Positions 43,006-50,879 of a DNA stretch of 64,000 nucleotides are shown one piece after another (the first letter of the stretch is position 1; each line of letters opens with the position of its first letter). The position numbers and the translations under genes were made by a program. Origin of the DNA: Cupriavidus pauculus (GTDB taxonomy: Bacteria; Pseudomonadota; Gammaproteobacteria; Burkholderiales; Burkholderiaceae); the NCBI RefSeq assembly GCF_008801835.1, contig NZ_VZOW01000011.1:62001-126000 (forward strand), written 5' to 3'. The notes below the pieces were generated by a model. That model ran no database searches. It was not told the origin of the DNA and was given only the letters and a program-made list of their open reading frames with translations.

Positions 43006-43341
43006 TCAGGGCCGGGTGGCGATGGCCGCCCGCTTCGCCTTGACGCGCGCGATTTCCGCCAGTTGCGCCTCGAATTCACTGATCTTGCAGGATTCGGATT
43101 CGCTCAGCTTGCTGCGATCGACATGCGCGAGCAGCACACCCAGCGCGTCGCCGATCTTGCCCAACTGGTTGCCATAGGACCCCACTTCATCGAGGATGCG
43201 GGCCTCCATGTCGGGATTGGTGCTGCGTCCAAGGTTGATATTGACCACGCCAAACTGGTTGCCGACGGCGTGTACGAACCATGTCCACGGATTGATCGAC
43301 TGGCTCACGTCGCCGGACAGCGGCAAGCGGAAATCGGGCAT
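43006..43341 (-). CDS. Conserved hypothetical protein
   Basis: A 111-residue soluble protein beginning MPDFRLPLSGDVSQSINPWTW, with a helical C-terminal half rich in Glu/Ala/Lys. AAGGAG precedes ATG 43341. Its opening resembles a family seen in Cupriavidus, Ralstonia and Burkholderia without assigned function; I cannot name a domain. Confidence 0.7.
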   Translation of the reverse strand: MPDFRLPLSGDVSQSINPWTWFVHAVGNQFGVVNINLGRSTNPDMEARILDEVGSYGNQLGKIGDALGVLLAHVDRSKLSESESCKISEFEAQLAEIARVKAKRAAIATRP

Positions 43342-43435
43342 GGCAGGCTCCTTGGGATGGGCGACGCGGGAATGGGCCCAAAGAAGCCAGAGTAGGATGC
43401 GCGGCAAGCCAATAGCAAGCCGCGCCGCGAAGCGA

Positions 43436-43960
43436 TCAGGCCGTCTGCGCGGTCGGCTTCGGATTGGTCATATGCGACGCCGCCGACGACAGCCGCGCGC
43501 GCGTGTTGTCGTCAGCGGCGGGCCCGGCGCGCATCACGTGGCGCTTGCCCATCTGCAGCGGCTCGCGGCTATGCGCGTCGACCAGCAGCGGTTCGACGAC
43601 CTCACCGGTTTCACGGTCGACGATCTGCACGCTGGGCCCTTCCGGCGCGAAATTGCGATTGCCCCATGCCAGCAGCGCCAGCAGCACCGGACGAAAATCG
43701 CGGCCGCATTCGGTCAGCACGTACTCGTAGCGCGGCGGACGTTCCGAATACTGCCGTTTTTCCAGCAGCCCTTCCTGGACCAGGCCGTTGAGCCGGCGCG
43801 TCAGCATATTCGGCGCAATATCGAGATTGCGCTGGAATTCGTCGAAGCGTTTCGTGCCATAGAACGCATCGCGCAGAATCAGAATGCTCCACCACTCGCC
43901 CACGCGCTCGAGGCTGCGGGCGATGGGGCATTGCAGGTTTCGGAAAGTCTTGCGTTGCAT
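43436..43960 (-). CDS. HxlR-family transcriptional regulator
   Basis: A 174-residue regulator with the HxlR winged helix in the first 100 residues (QCPIARSLERVGEWWSILILRDAFYG ... LTRRLNGLVQEGLLEKRQY) and a conserved N-terminal Cys11 that in relatives senses electrophiles. A C-terminal extension of 60 residues is longer than usual. It follows emrB by 43 bases on the same strand, so it may be in the efflux operon and control the palindrome-rich promoters at 46983-47038. Confidence 0.92.
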   Translation of the reverse strand: MQRKTFRNLQCPIARSLERVGEWWSILILRDAFYGTKRFDEFQRNLDIAPNMLTRRLNGLVQEGLLEKRQYSERPPRYEYVLTECGRDFRPVLLALLAWGNRNFAPEGPSVQIVDRETGEVVEPLLVDAHSREPLQMGKRHVMRAGPAADDNTRARLSSAASHMTNPKPTAQTA

Positions 43961-44003
43961 GTCGTCAGACCCTTTTCAATTCAGCGTCGATGATACCCAT
44001 CTT

Positions 44004-45641
44004 TCAATGCGCATCGGCCGACGGCGCCTTGGGCGGCGCGACCTTTTTCATCAGCGGCACCAGCACCAGCGCCGCGAGAAAGCAGACCATGATGACCAGG
44101 AAGGCATCGCTGAAGGTCTGCGTCTGTGCCTCGCGCAGTGCCAGCAGCGACAACCGCTTGAGCGCGGCCGCGTGAGCCTCCACGGCACTGTAGCCGGCCG
44201 CCAGGAACTGCTGCGTCACGTTGTCGATCAGTGCGCCCATCGCCTCGTTGCCGGCATTCAGATGTTCCGCCAGATGCAGAAAATGCTGGTTGGTCCGATC
44301 GTTGAGGATCGTGGCGCAAGCAGCGATGCCGATCGCACCGCCCAGGTTGCGCATCAGGTTGAACAGGCCGGACGCCTGCTTGAGGCGCTCTGGCGCGAGG
44401 CTGCCCAGCGTCAGCGTGACCACGGGCGCCACCGCAAACTGCTGCCCCGCGCCGCGCAAGGCCTGCGGCAGCAGCAATTCCTTCCAACCCCAATCGTGCG
44501 TGATCGGCGAGAAGTGCCACATCGACAACGCGAACAACGCCAGACCGAACATCAGGAGCCAGCGCAGGTCAACGCGATTGCCCAGGTAGGCATAGATCGG
44601 AATCGAGGCGATCTGGAACAGGCCGGTCGATAACACCGCGAGTCCGATTTCCCAGGCGCTGAAGCCACGCACGCGACCGAGAAACAGCGGCGTCAGGTAA
44701 ACGGTGGCAAAAATCCCGATGCCGGTGATAAACGAGAACAGGCAGCCCAGCGCAAAATTGCGCTGCGTGAGGGCGCGCAGATCGACCACCGGCTGCGCGT
44801 ACGTGAGGCTGCGCCAGATGAACGCCACGCCGGACAGCCCGGCAATCCACGCGGTGGTCAGGATCACCGGATCGCCGAACCAGTCCCAGCGCGGGCCTTC
44901 CTCCAGCGTGTATTCCAGGCAACCGAGAAACGCGGCCATCAACACCATGCCGACATAGTCGGCGCCACGCAGCAGCGACAGATTGGGCTTGTCGATCTTG
45001 ACCAGCAGCGGCACGGCAATCGTGACGAACAGGCCCGGCACAAGATTGATGAAGAACAGCCAGTGCCACGAATAATTGTCGGTGATCCAGCCGCCCACCG
45101 TCGGGCCCAGCGTTGGCGCCAGCGACGACAGGCCGCCGACCGTCGCCGCGGCAATCACGCGCTGCGGCCCGGCAAAAAACACGAACGCCGTGGTGAACAC
45201 CATCGGGATCATCGATCCACCCAGAAAGCCCTGTGCGGCGCGGAACGCGATCATGCTCTGGATATTCCACGCCAGCCCGCACAGCATGCTGGTGATCGTG
45301 AACCCGGCGGCCGACGCGGCGAACAGCCAGCGCGTGGACATCACGCGCGCCAGCCAGCCGGACAGTGGAATCACGACGATTTCAGCGATCAGATACGCGG
45401 TCTGCACCCACGTCGTCTCGTCGGCCCCGGCCGACAACCCGCCGCCGATATCGTTTAGCGACGCCGAGACGATCTGGATGTCGAGCAGCGCGATGAACAT
45501 GCCCACGCACATTGTGGCGAAGGCGAAAATCTTTGCGCCGGTGGACAGCTCGCCGGGCGGCGTCAGCAATCCGCCCTGGCCTACCGGCGCAATCGGCGCG
45601 GCCGGCGTCACGGCGGCTGCGGCCGTACCCGCGGCGCTCAT
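44004..45641 (-). CDS. EmrB-type DHA2 multidrug efflux transporter
   Basis: A 545-residue inner-membrane pump of the EmrB/QacA family with 14 predicted helices. LDIQIVSASLNDIGGGL opens helix 1, GWLARVMSTRWLF is motif A, and the motif C region PTLGPTVGGWITDNYSWHWLFFINLVPG is complete. It overlaps the adaptor gene stop by four bases (ATGA). Together with EmrA-like 45638-46894 and the NodT-type factor at 47049 it forms a tripartite exporter for hydrophobic or aromatic compounds. Confidence 0.94.
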   Translation of the reverse strand: MSAAGTAAAAVTPAAPIAPVGQGGLLTPPGELSTGAKIFAFATMCVGMFIALLDIQIVSASLNDIGGGLSAGADETTWVQTAYLIAEIVVIPLSGWLARVMSTRWLFAASAAGFTITSMLCGLAWNIQSMIAFRAAQGFLGGSMIPMVFTTAFVFFAGPQRVIAAATVGGLSSLAPTLGPTVGGWITDNYSWHWLFFINLVPGLFVTIAVPLLVKIDKPNLSLLRGADYVGMVLMAAFLGCLEYTLEEGPRWDWFGDPVILTTAWIAGLSGVAFIWRSLTYAQPVVDLRALTQRNFALGCLFSFITGIGIFATVYLTPLFLGRVRGFSAWEIGLAVLSTGLFQIASIPIYAYLGNRVDLRWLLMFGLALFALSMWHFSPITHDWGWKELLLPQALRGAGQQFAVAPVVTLTLGSLAPERLKQASGLFNLMRNLGGAIGIAACATILNDRTNQHFLHLAEHLNAGNEAMGALIDNVTQQFLAAGYSAVEAHAAALKRLSLLALREAQTQTFSDAFLVIMVCFLAALVLVPLMKKVAPPKAPSADAH

Positions 45642-46894
45642 TTGGTCACCTGCGCGACGGCCTGCCGGCTATTGGCCGGTGTGGCGGAGATCGCCGGAGT
45701 CGCGGATGTCGCCGAAGTGGGCAACGTCGACAACGTCGACAATGTCGACGAATTCGCCGATCCTGCGCCACTGGCCGCCGTTGCGGTCTGCGCTGCCGCG
45801 CCGGGGCGCCCGTCGACTTCAGCGGTCACCGACAGGCCGGGCCGCAGCAGCCCGAGCCGCGCATCCTTTTCGTCGAGCACGATCCGCACCGGCACGCGCT
45901 GCACGATCTTCGTGAAGTTGCCGGTGGCATTCTCGGGCGGCAGAACGCTGAACTGCGCACCGGTGGCCGGCGCCAGGCTTTCGACCCGACCATGGAATTC
46001 GCGACCCGGCATCACATCGGCGACGATCGTGGCGCGCATGCCCGGATTCATGCGCGCGAGCTGGCTTTCCTTGAAATTGGCATCGACCCACAAGCCGCTG
46101 GCCGGCACGATCGACATCAACGCCGCGCCACTGGACGCATAGGCGCCCACGCGGGCGCGCCGGTTACCGATGGTGCCGTCCACGGGCGCACGCAATTCCG
46201 TATAGCCAACGTTCAGCCGCGCCAGATCGCGCTCCGCGGTGGCCTGCGCAAGCGCGGCCTGCGCCTGTTGCTTCTGTGTGGCGATCACGTCGATCTGCCG
46301 CTGCGCCGCGATCAGCGCGGCCTGCGCCTTGTCGCCATTGGCGCGCGACTGCTTGTAGTCGGCATCGGCCTTCTGCGAACTCTGCACCGACACCGCTTCC
46401 TTGGCGACCAGGCTTGCGTAGCGCACCTGGTCGTCGTGCGCGCGCCGGGTTTCCGCATCGGTGGCAGCCACACTGGCGCGCGCCTGTCCGATCACGGCTT
46501 CCTGCAGGCGCTGGGTGGCCTCCAGGTTGGCCAGCAACGCCTGCTGCGCGGCAATCGCCCCTTCGGCCTTGGCCAGCACCGCGCGGTAGTCGCGGTCGTC
46601 GATGCGCGCCAGCACGTCGCCGGCGCGTACGGCCTGGTTGTCGGTCACCAGCACTTCAGTGATATAGCCGGACACTTTCGACCCGATCACGGTGACGTCG
46701 CCGCCCACGTAGGCGTCGTCGGTCTCCTGCAAATAGCGTCCGTTGTTCCACCAGGACGTCGCGTAGGTGATCAGGCCACCGCCAACTATCGCCAGGGCGA
46801 TCAGAGATGCCAGACGTTTGCGGCCCAGGCCGGGACGCGTGGCGGGGGAAGATTCCGATGGGACGCGCTCGGCGACGGTGCTGCTGCTGGACAT
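45638..46894 (-). CDS. EmrA-type membrane fusion (HlyD) protein
   Basis: A 418-residue periplasmic adaptor: one N-terminal membrane helix (about residues 27-48), two lipoyl half-motifs flanking a long alpha-helical hairpin (about 100-210) and a beta-barrel domain. VTVIGSKVSGYITEVLVTDNQAVRAGDVLARID is the first lipoyl half; TELRAPVDGTIGNRRARVGAY the second. The C-terminal 45 residues are a Ser/Thr/Ala/Pro tail encoded by short repeats. AAGGAA precedes the ATG. First gene of the emrAB-hxlR run. Confidence 0.94.
   Translation of the reverse strand: MSSSSTVAERVPSESSPATRPGLGRKRLASLIALAIVGGGLITYATSWWNNGRYLQETDDAYVGGDVTVIGSKVSGYITEVLVTDNQAVRAGDVLARIDDRDYRAVLAKAEGAIAAQQALLANLEATQRLQEAVIGQARASVAATDAETRRAHDDQVRYASLVAKEAVSVQSSQKADADYKQSRANGDKAQAALIAAQRQIDVIATQKQQAQAALAQATAERDLARLNVGYTELRAPVDGTIGNRRARVGAYASSGAALMSIVPASGLWVDANFKESQLARMNPGMRATIVADVMPGREFHGRVESLAPATGAQFSVLPPENATGNFTKIVQRVPVRIVLDEKDARLGLLRPGLSVTAEVDGRPGAAAQTATAASGAGSANSSTLSTLSTLPTSATSATPAISATPANSRQAVAQVTK
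45723..45749. repeat. 9-bp tandem repeat in the emrA 3' end
   Basis: Three copies of AACGTCGAC (the third AATGTCGAC) encode Ser-Thr-Leu repeats in the disordered C-terminal tail of the adaptor. Looser repeats continue to about 45700. Copy number is a multiple of three, so variation would stay in frame. Confidence 0.85.
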
Positions 46895-46982
46895 GACGGC
46901 TGTTCCTTGTGGGGCGACGGGAGAGACAGGGCGCGAATCAGAGCCAAGCCAGCCTCACATGCCGCGAGGCCGCGTCGATTCG

Positions 46983-47038
46983 ACTTGCTTTCATAATGCA
47001 AGTGAGTATAGTTGTGTAACTATTGTTATGCAAGTAAC
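46983..47038. promoter_or_regulatory. Overlapping divergent promoters and operators between emrA and the outer-membrane factor gene
   Basis: Minus strand: TTGCAT (47033-47028), 17-base spacer, TATACT (47010-47005) towards emrA. Plus strand: TTGCTT (46985-46990), 16-base spacer, TATAGT (47007-47012) towards the NodT-type gene; the -10 boxes overlap. Palindromes lie throughout: ACTTGC-N9-GCAAGT (46983-47003), AGTT-GTGT-AACT (47010-47021) and GTTA-N6-TAAC (47025-47038); ATGCAAGT occurs twice, 32 bases apart. One regulator, probably the HxlR protein, could silence both directions. Confidence 0.75.
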
Positions 47039-47048
47039 CTGATCGACG

Positions 47049-48497
47049 ATGCCCGCCCTGCCGTTTCACCCCGTTCTACGCCCCCTTTCCGTCTTGTTCG
47101 CCACTGTGGCGCTGGCCGCTTGCTCGGCGGTCGGCCCCGACTACCAGCGACCCACGGTTGCCACGCCCGACGCCTATCCGCACGCCGAAACCTTGCACGC
47201 GCGCCAGACCGACGCTCCCGCACCGGCGCTGGATCAGTGGTGGACCGGATTCGACGATCCGCAACTGACGCGCATCGTGCAGCGCGCGCTGGACCAGAAC
47301 CTCGATCTGGCGGCGTCGCTGGCGCGCGTTGCCCAGGCGCGTGCGGCCGCGCAGGAGGCCGGCGCGGCGTTGTATCCCGAAGGCAACGTCGGCGGCAGCG
47401 TCACCCGGCAGCGCCAATCGGTGGAAAGCCCGCTCGGCAAGTTGGGAAGCGCATTTCCCGGCTACGACCGCAATCGCACCGTCTATGACGTCGGCGTCGG
47501 CGCAAGCTGGGAAATCGATCTGGCTGGTGGTTTGCGGCGTGGCGCCGAAGCCGCCAGCGCGGAGGCGCAGGCAGCCGAGGCCGACCATCTGGGCGTGCGC
47601 GTGACGATTGCCGCCGAGGCTGCCGACGCCTACTTCCGCGTGCGCGGTGCGCAACGGCGCATCGCCATCGCCGAGGACCAGATCCGCACCAACATCCGGC
47701 TGCTGGACCTGGTGCGGACGCGACAGCAGGACGGACTTGCCGCCCGCCGCGAAGTGGCACAGGCCGAGGCGCTGGTGGCGCAGGCCCGCACCACGGTGCC
47801 GCCGTTGCGGATCGAATTGCAGACGCAGCTCAATCGACTCGATGTGCTGATGGGCGCCCAACCCGGCACCTATGCCAATGAACTGGCGCAATGGCCGGCC
47901 ACGCAGATCGTCCCGGCGATTTCGGCCGCGCAAGGCCCCGCCGACCTGCTGCGTCGCCGGCCCGACGTGCTGGCCGCCGAGCGCCGTGTCGCAGCCAGTA
48001 ACGCGCGAATCGGGGTTGCCACGGCCGAGTACTACCCAAAGCTGTCGCTGTCGGGGCTACTTGGATTCGAAAGCCTGTCCGCGGGCAAGCTGTTCACCGC
48101 ACGCGCGTTCCAGCCGACGGCCGCCGCCGGTCTACGCTGGCGCCTGTTCGACTTCGGCCGGGTCGACGCCGAAATCCAGCAGGCGCGCGGCGCCAATGCC
48201 GAGGCGTTGGCGCAATATCGCCTGTCAATGTTGCGCGCGACCGAAGACGTCGAAAACGCCATCGTCACGCTCACCGAACTGGAACAGCAATCGGACGAAT
48301 TGCGCGTCGAAGTCGACGCCCACCGGCGCGCGCGCGATGCGTCCGAGGACGCCTACAAGGGCGGCGCAGTCAGTCTTTATGAAGTGCTGGACGAGGATCG
48401 CCAACTGCTTACCGCGCGCGACCAGCAGGCGCGCGTAGTAGCCGACAACGCGCGCGCCGCTGTGGCCACGTTCCGCGCGTTGGGCGGTGGCTGGTAA
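47049..48497 (+). CDS. NodT-family outer-membrane efflux lipoprotein
   Basis: A 482-residue TolC-like channel. The lipoprotein signal ends AACS (lipobox Cys25), followed by VGPDYQRP typical of NodT/OprM. Two similar halves with long helices are visible (LARVAQARAAAQEAGAALYP, then ADLLRRRPDVLAAERRVAASNARIGVATAEYYPKLSL). It is divergent from emrA and completes the efflux system. A short leader of about 30 bases with a four-codon open frame (47028-47042) precedes it; the Shine-Dalgarno is weak. Confidence 0.94.
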   Translation: MPALPFHPVLRPLSVLFATVALAACSAVGPDYQRPTVATPDAYPHAETLHARQTDAPAPALDQWWTGFDDPQLTRIVQRALDQNLDLAASLARVAQARAAAQEAGAALYPEGNVGGSVTRQRQSVESPLGKLGSAFPGYDRNRTVYDVGVGASWEIDLAGGLRRGAEAASAEAQAAEADHLGVRVTIAAEAADAYFRVRGAQRRIAIAEDQIRTNIRLLDLVRTRQQDGLAARREVAQAEALVAQARTTVPPLRIELQTQLNRLDVLMGAQPGTYANELAQWPATQIVPAISAAQGPADLLRRRPDVLAAERRVAASNARIGVATAEYYPKLSLSGLLGFESLSAGKLFTARAFQPTAAAGLRWRLFDFGRVDAEIQQARGANAEALAQYRLSMLRATEDVENAIVTLTELEQQSDELRVEVDAHRRARDASEDAYKGGAVSLYEVLDEDRQLLTARDQQARVVADNARAAVATFRALGGGW

Positions 48498-48548
48498 CGG
48501 CTTGCGGGTTTTGCGGCAAGCAATCGACCAGAGACAGACAAAGACCGG

Positions 48549-48588
48549 AAAAAGAAAAGGCGCCGCGGCCTGCGATGGCCGCGACGCC
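48549..48588 (-). terminator. Intrinsic terminator of the porin gene
   Basis: GGCGCCGCGGCC and GGCCGCGACGCC form a long stem with one mismatch and a six-base loop; on the minus strand it runs into TTTTCTTTTT. It lies about 90 bases past the porin stop. Confidence 0.8.
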
Positions 48589-48676
48589 AGAATGCCTGCG
48601 CGCGTTGTGGAGTGCCGCGCCGGCGCCTCGCTTGTCTTCCGGTTTCTCGGACCAGGTACCCCGCTTCGATCAGAAA

Positions 48677-49834
48677 TCAGAACACGTGACGCAGGCCCAG
48701 CGACACGCCAAGCTGGCCGCTGGCATCGGGCGTCTTGTAGTAAACCTGCGAAGTCGACGGCAGATAGCCGACCGACTGCCCATTGGGCAGATACGCGATG
48801 TTGTCCCAGTTCAGCGACGCGTTGCGCGCATAGTTCACGGCAAAGAACACGTCGGTGCGCTTGGAGAACTGGTAATCCGCAACTGCCAGGTATTGCTGCG
48901 GATTCTTCGGATTGGTCTGCACGCCACCGATCGTCGCCGACTTGATGTCGTCGTAGTAATAGGCCAGCGTCAGGCGCAGCGCCGCCGTAGCGTCCCAGTT
49001 CACCCCGGCCCAGTACATGTTGTCGCGATGCGGCAGCAGTGTGGGCGTGCCGGTGGCCGGCGCCACCGAGTTGCCCCAGCGGAAGCCCGCCACCATCTTG
49101 ACCGGCCCGAGGCGATAGCTGCCGGCAACGGTGGCGCGCATGTCGCGGCCATAGTCGTTGGATCCCGATGCGCCGGTCGCCTGCGCGGCGTTGAGCGTCT
49201 TGACTTCGTCATAGGCTGCAGCCAGCCCGAACGGGCCTGTCGCATAGGCGACGCCGGCGCCGTAGGCGGATCCGGCCGCGAACGTGCCGGAACGCTCGCC
49301 GAACGACCAGTGCGCGATGGCGGTGAGCGGGCCGAACGTGCCCTGGTACTGCACCACGTTGTTTTCGCGGAAATTCGGTCCGGCGATGCCCACCACGGGC
49401 TCGAATTCCGGTGCATAGGCCACCGGTGTGAAGCTGCCGATGGTCAGGAACGACGACGTGTACTGACGGCCGAACGTCAGCTTGCCCCAATCGTTCTGCA
49501 GGCCGACAAAGGCCTGGCGTCCAAACAGCAGACCGCCGTTGCCAAGCTTGCCATCATCGGTATTGAACTGGTTTTCCAGCACGAAGATGCTCTTGAGGCC
49601 GCCGCCGAGGTCTTCCACGCCGCGCAAGCCGAACCGAGACTGTGCGATGCCCGAGGAGTTCATGAACACCGCCGAGCCGCTGCCCGGCGTCAGCACTCCG
49701 TTGTTGGTGTTCTGTACGTGGTTGACGTACTGGATGCTCGTGGTAACTACCCCGTAGAGCGTCACGGACGATTGTGCCCAGGCGGCTGGTGCCAGCAGCG
49801 CGCCAGCCATTGCGGCGAACAGCGTCTTCTTCAT
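48677..49834 (-). CDS. Gram-negative general porin (Burkholderia/Neisseria type)
   Basis: A 385-residue trimeric-type porin with signal peptide MKKTLFAAMAGALLAPAAWA, first strand QSSVTLYGVV, the family box SRFGLRGVEDLGGGLKSIFVLENQF, a loop-3-like LLFGRQAFVGLQNDWGKLTFGRQY, and a terminal Phe (LGLRHVF) for BAM insertion. It should allow diffusion of small solutes across the outer membrane. It is divergent from a TetR regulator. Confidence 0.94.
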   Translation of the reverse strand: MKKTLFAAMAGALLAPAAWAQSSVTLYGVVTTSIQYVNHVQNTNNGVLTPGSGSAVFMNSSGIAQSRFGLRGVEDLGGGLKSIFVLENQFNTDDGKLGNGGLLFGRQAFVGLQNDWGKLTFGRQYTSSFLTIGSFTPVAYAPEFEPVVGIAGPNFRENNVVQYQGTFGPLTAIAHWSFGERSGTFAAGSAYGAGVAYATGPFGLAAAYDEVKTLNAAQATGASGSNDYGRDMRATVAGSYRLGPVKMVAGFRWGNSVAPATGTPTLLPHRDNMYWAGVNWDATAALRLTLAYYYDDIKSATIGGVQTNPKNPQQYLAVADYQFSKRTDVFFAVNYARNASLNWDNIAYLPNGQSVGYLPSTSQVYYKTPDASGQLGVSLGLRHVF

Positions 49835-50135
49835 GTTGGATGGTTCCGTCTTCTGGTGTGGTGGCCATGGCGCCGGTTGTCTCCCACCAGCGCCCGCAGT
49901 GCGATCTTTCCTCCATCGACCGCGCGATGCATGCCAAATTAATCTCTCGTATTAAATCGGCATGGACGCAGGCTAACGACATCCGCGCGTTCAGTTACCT
50001 AGGACTTTCCCGAGGTACCGGCAAAATCTGAAGGAAATCCGATGCACACCAGATGTAGGACATCGGATTTTTCCGTATCCTTGCGAGGCTTTCATTCTGA
50101 TAACGACAGCCCCCAAGGCCCGGCAAAGACACGCC
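49835..50135. other. Divergent intergenic region between porin and TetR genes
   Basis: About 301 bases, A/T-richer near 49935-49965. It contains a striking nested inverted repeat at 50035-50070, described separately. No gene is supported. Confidence 0.6.
50035..50070. promoter_or_regulatory. Nested inverted repeat before the TetR gene
   Basis: AAATCCGATG and CATCGGATTT are perfect 10-base arms around a 16-base loop, followed by TT. Overlapping the right arm is GATGT-AGG-ACATC (50052-50064), a 13-bp perfect palindrome of the size bound by TetR-type proteins. It may be the operator of the adjacent regulator, or an attenuator-like hairpin in its leader. Confidence 0.6.
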
Positions 50136-50879
50136 ATGAAGCTCAAGCAAGCGCGCGCCATGATTGCCGCCGAACCGTCAGCAAACGCCATGGGCAAAAC
50201 CCGCGGCAGCACCCGGGACGACGACCCGGAGGCGGACGGCGAGCTGACCGACACGGCGCGGAGGATTCTGGAGATTGCTGAACGCCTGTTCGCCGAACAG
50301 GGTGTGGAGCAGGTGCCGCTACGCCAGATCGTGGTGGAAAGCGGGCAGCGTAATCGCTCTGCCCTGCACTACCACTTTGGTTCGCGCGAAGCGCTGGTCA
50401 GTCATTTGCTGAACAGGCGGCTGCACCAGGTCAACCGGATCCGCAACCGCTGCCTCGATGAACTCGAAGCAAGCGACAAGCCGATCGACATTCACAGCGT
50501 GGTGTACGCCACGATATTTCCGCTGGTCGACGTCGTGCTGCACACAGATTGGGGCGTCAATTATTTGCAGGTGCTGGCGCAGACCACCTTCAGCCCCGGG
50601 CTGTTGAACACAGGGCTGGTCGACAAGACCGCGATGAGCGCGCTGTACCGTGTGCGCGCGCATATTTACACCTTGTTGCCCGATGTGCCGCGCGATGTCA
50701 TGAAGCTGCGCATGATCTGGTTCATGGACACCGTGGTGTACTCGATGGCGCATTGGGTGCGCGAGCGCGGCAAGCGCGCGCGACTCGATCCGCCCATTGA
50801 AGAACTGGTGGATTTCTGCGCGGCGGCCCTGGCAGGCCCAAGGCCGCCGCGCAAGACGAAGCCGCCCGCGACGCGCTGA
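50136..50879 (+). CDS. TetR-family transcriptional regulator
   Basis: A 247-residue regulator. The helix-turn-helix (about residues 38-85) reads RRILEIAERLFAEQGVEQVPLRQIVVESGQRNRSALHYHFGSREALVSHLL. The ligand-binding part is all-helical. Both ATG 50136 and ATG 50190 are possible starts; neither has a good ribosome-binding site. Divergent from the porin. Possible targets are the porin and itself. Confidence 0.9.
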   Translation: MKLKQARAMIAAEPSANAMGKTRGSTRDDDPEADGELTDTARRILEIAERLFAEQGVEQVPLRQIVVESGQRNRSALHYHFGSREALVSHLLNRRLHQVNRIRNRCLDELEASDKPIDIHSVVYATIFPLVDVVLHTDWGVNYLQVLAQTTFSPGLLNTGLVDKTAMSALYRVRAHIYTLLPDVPRDVMKLRMIWFMDTVVYSMAHWVRERGKRARLDPPIEELVDFCAAALAGPRPPRKTKPPATR

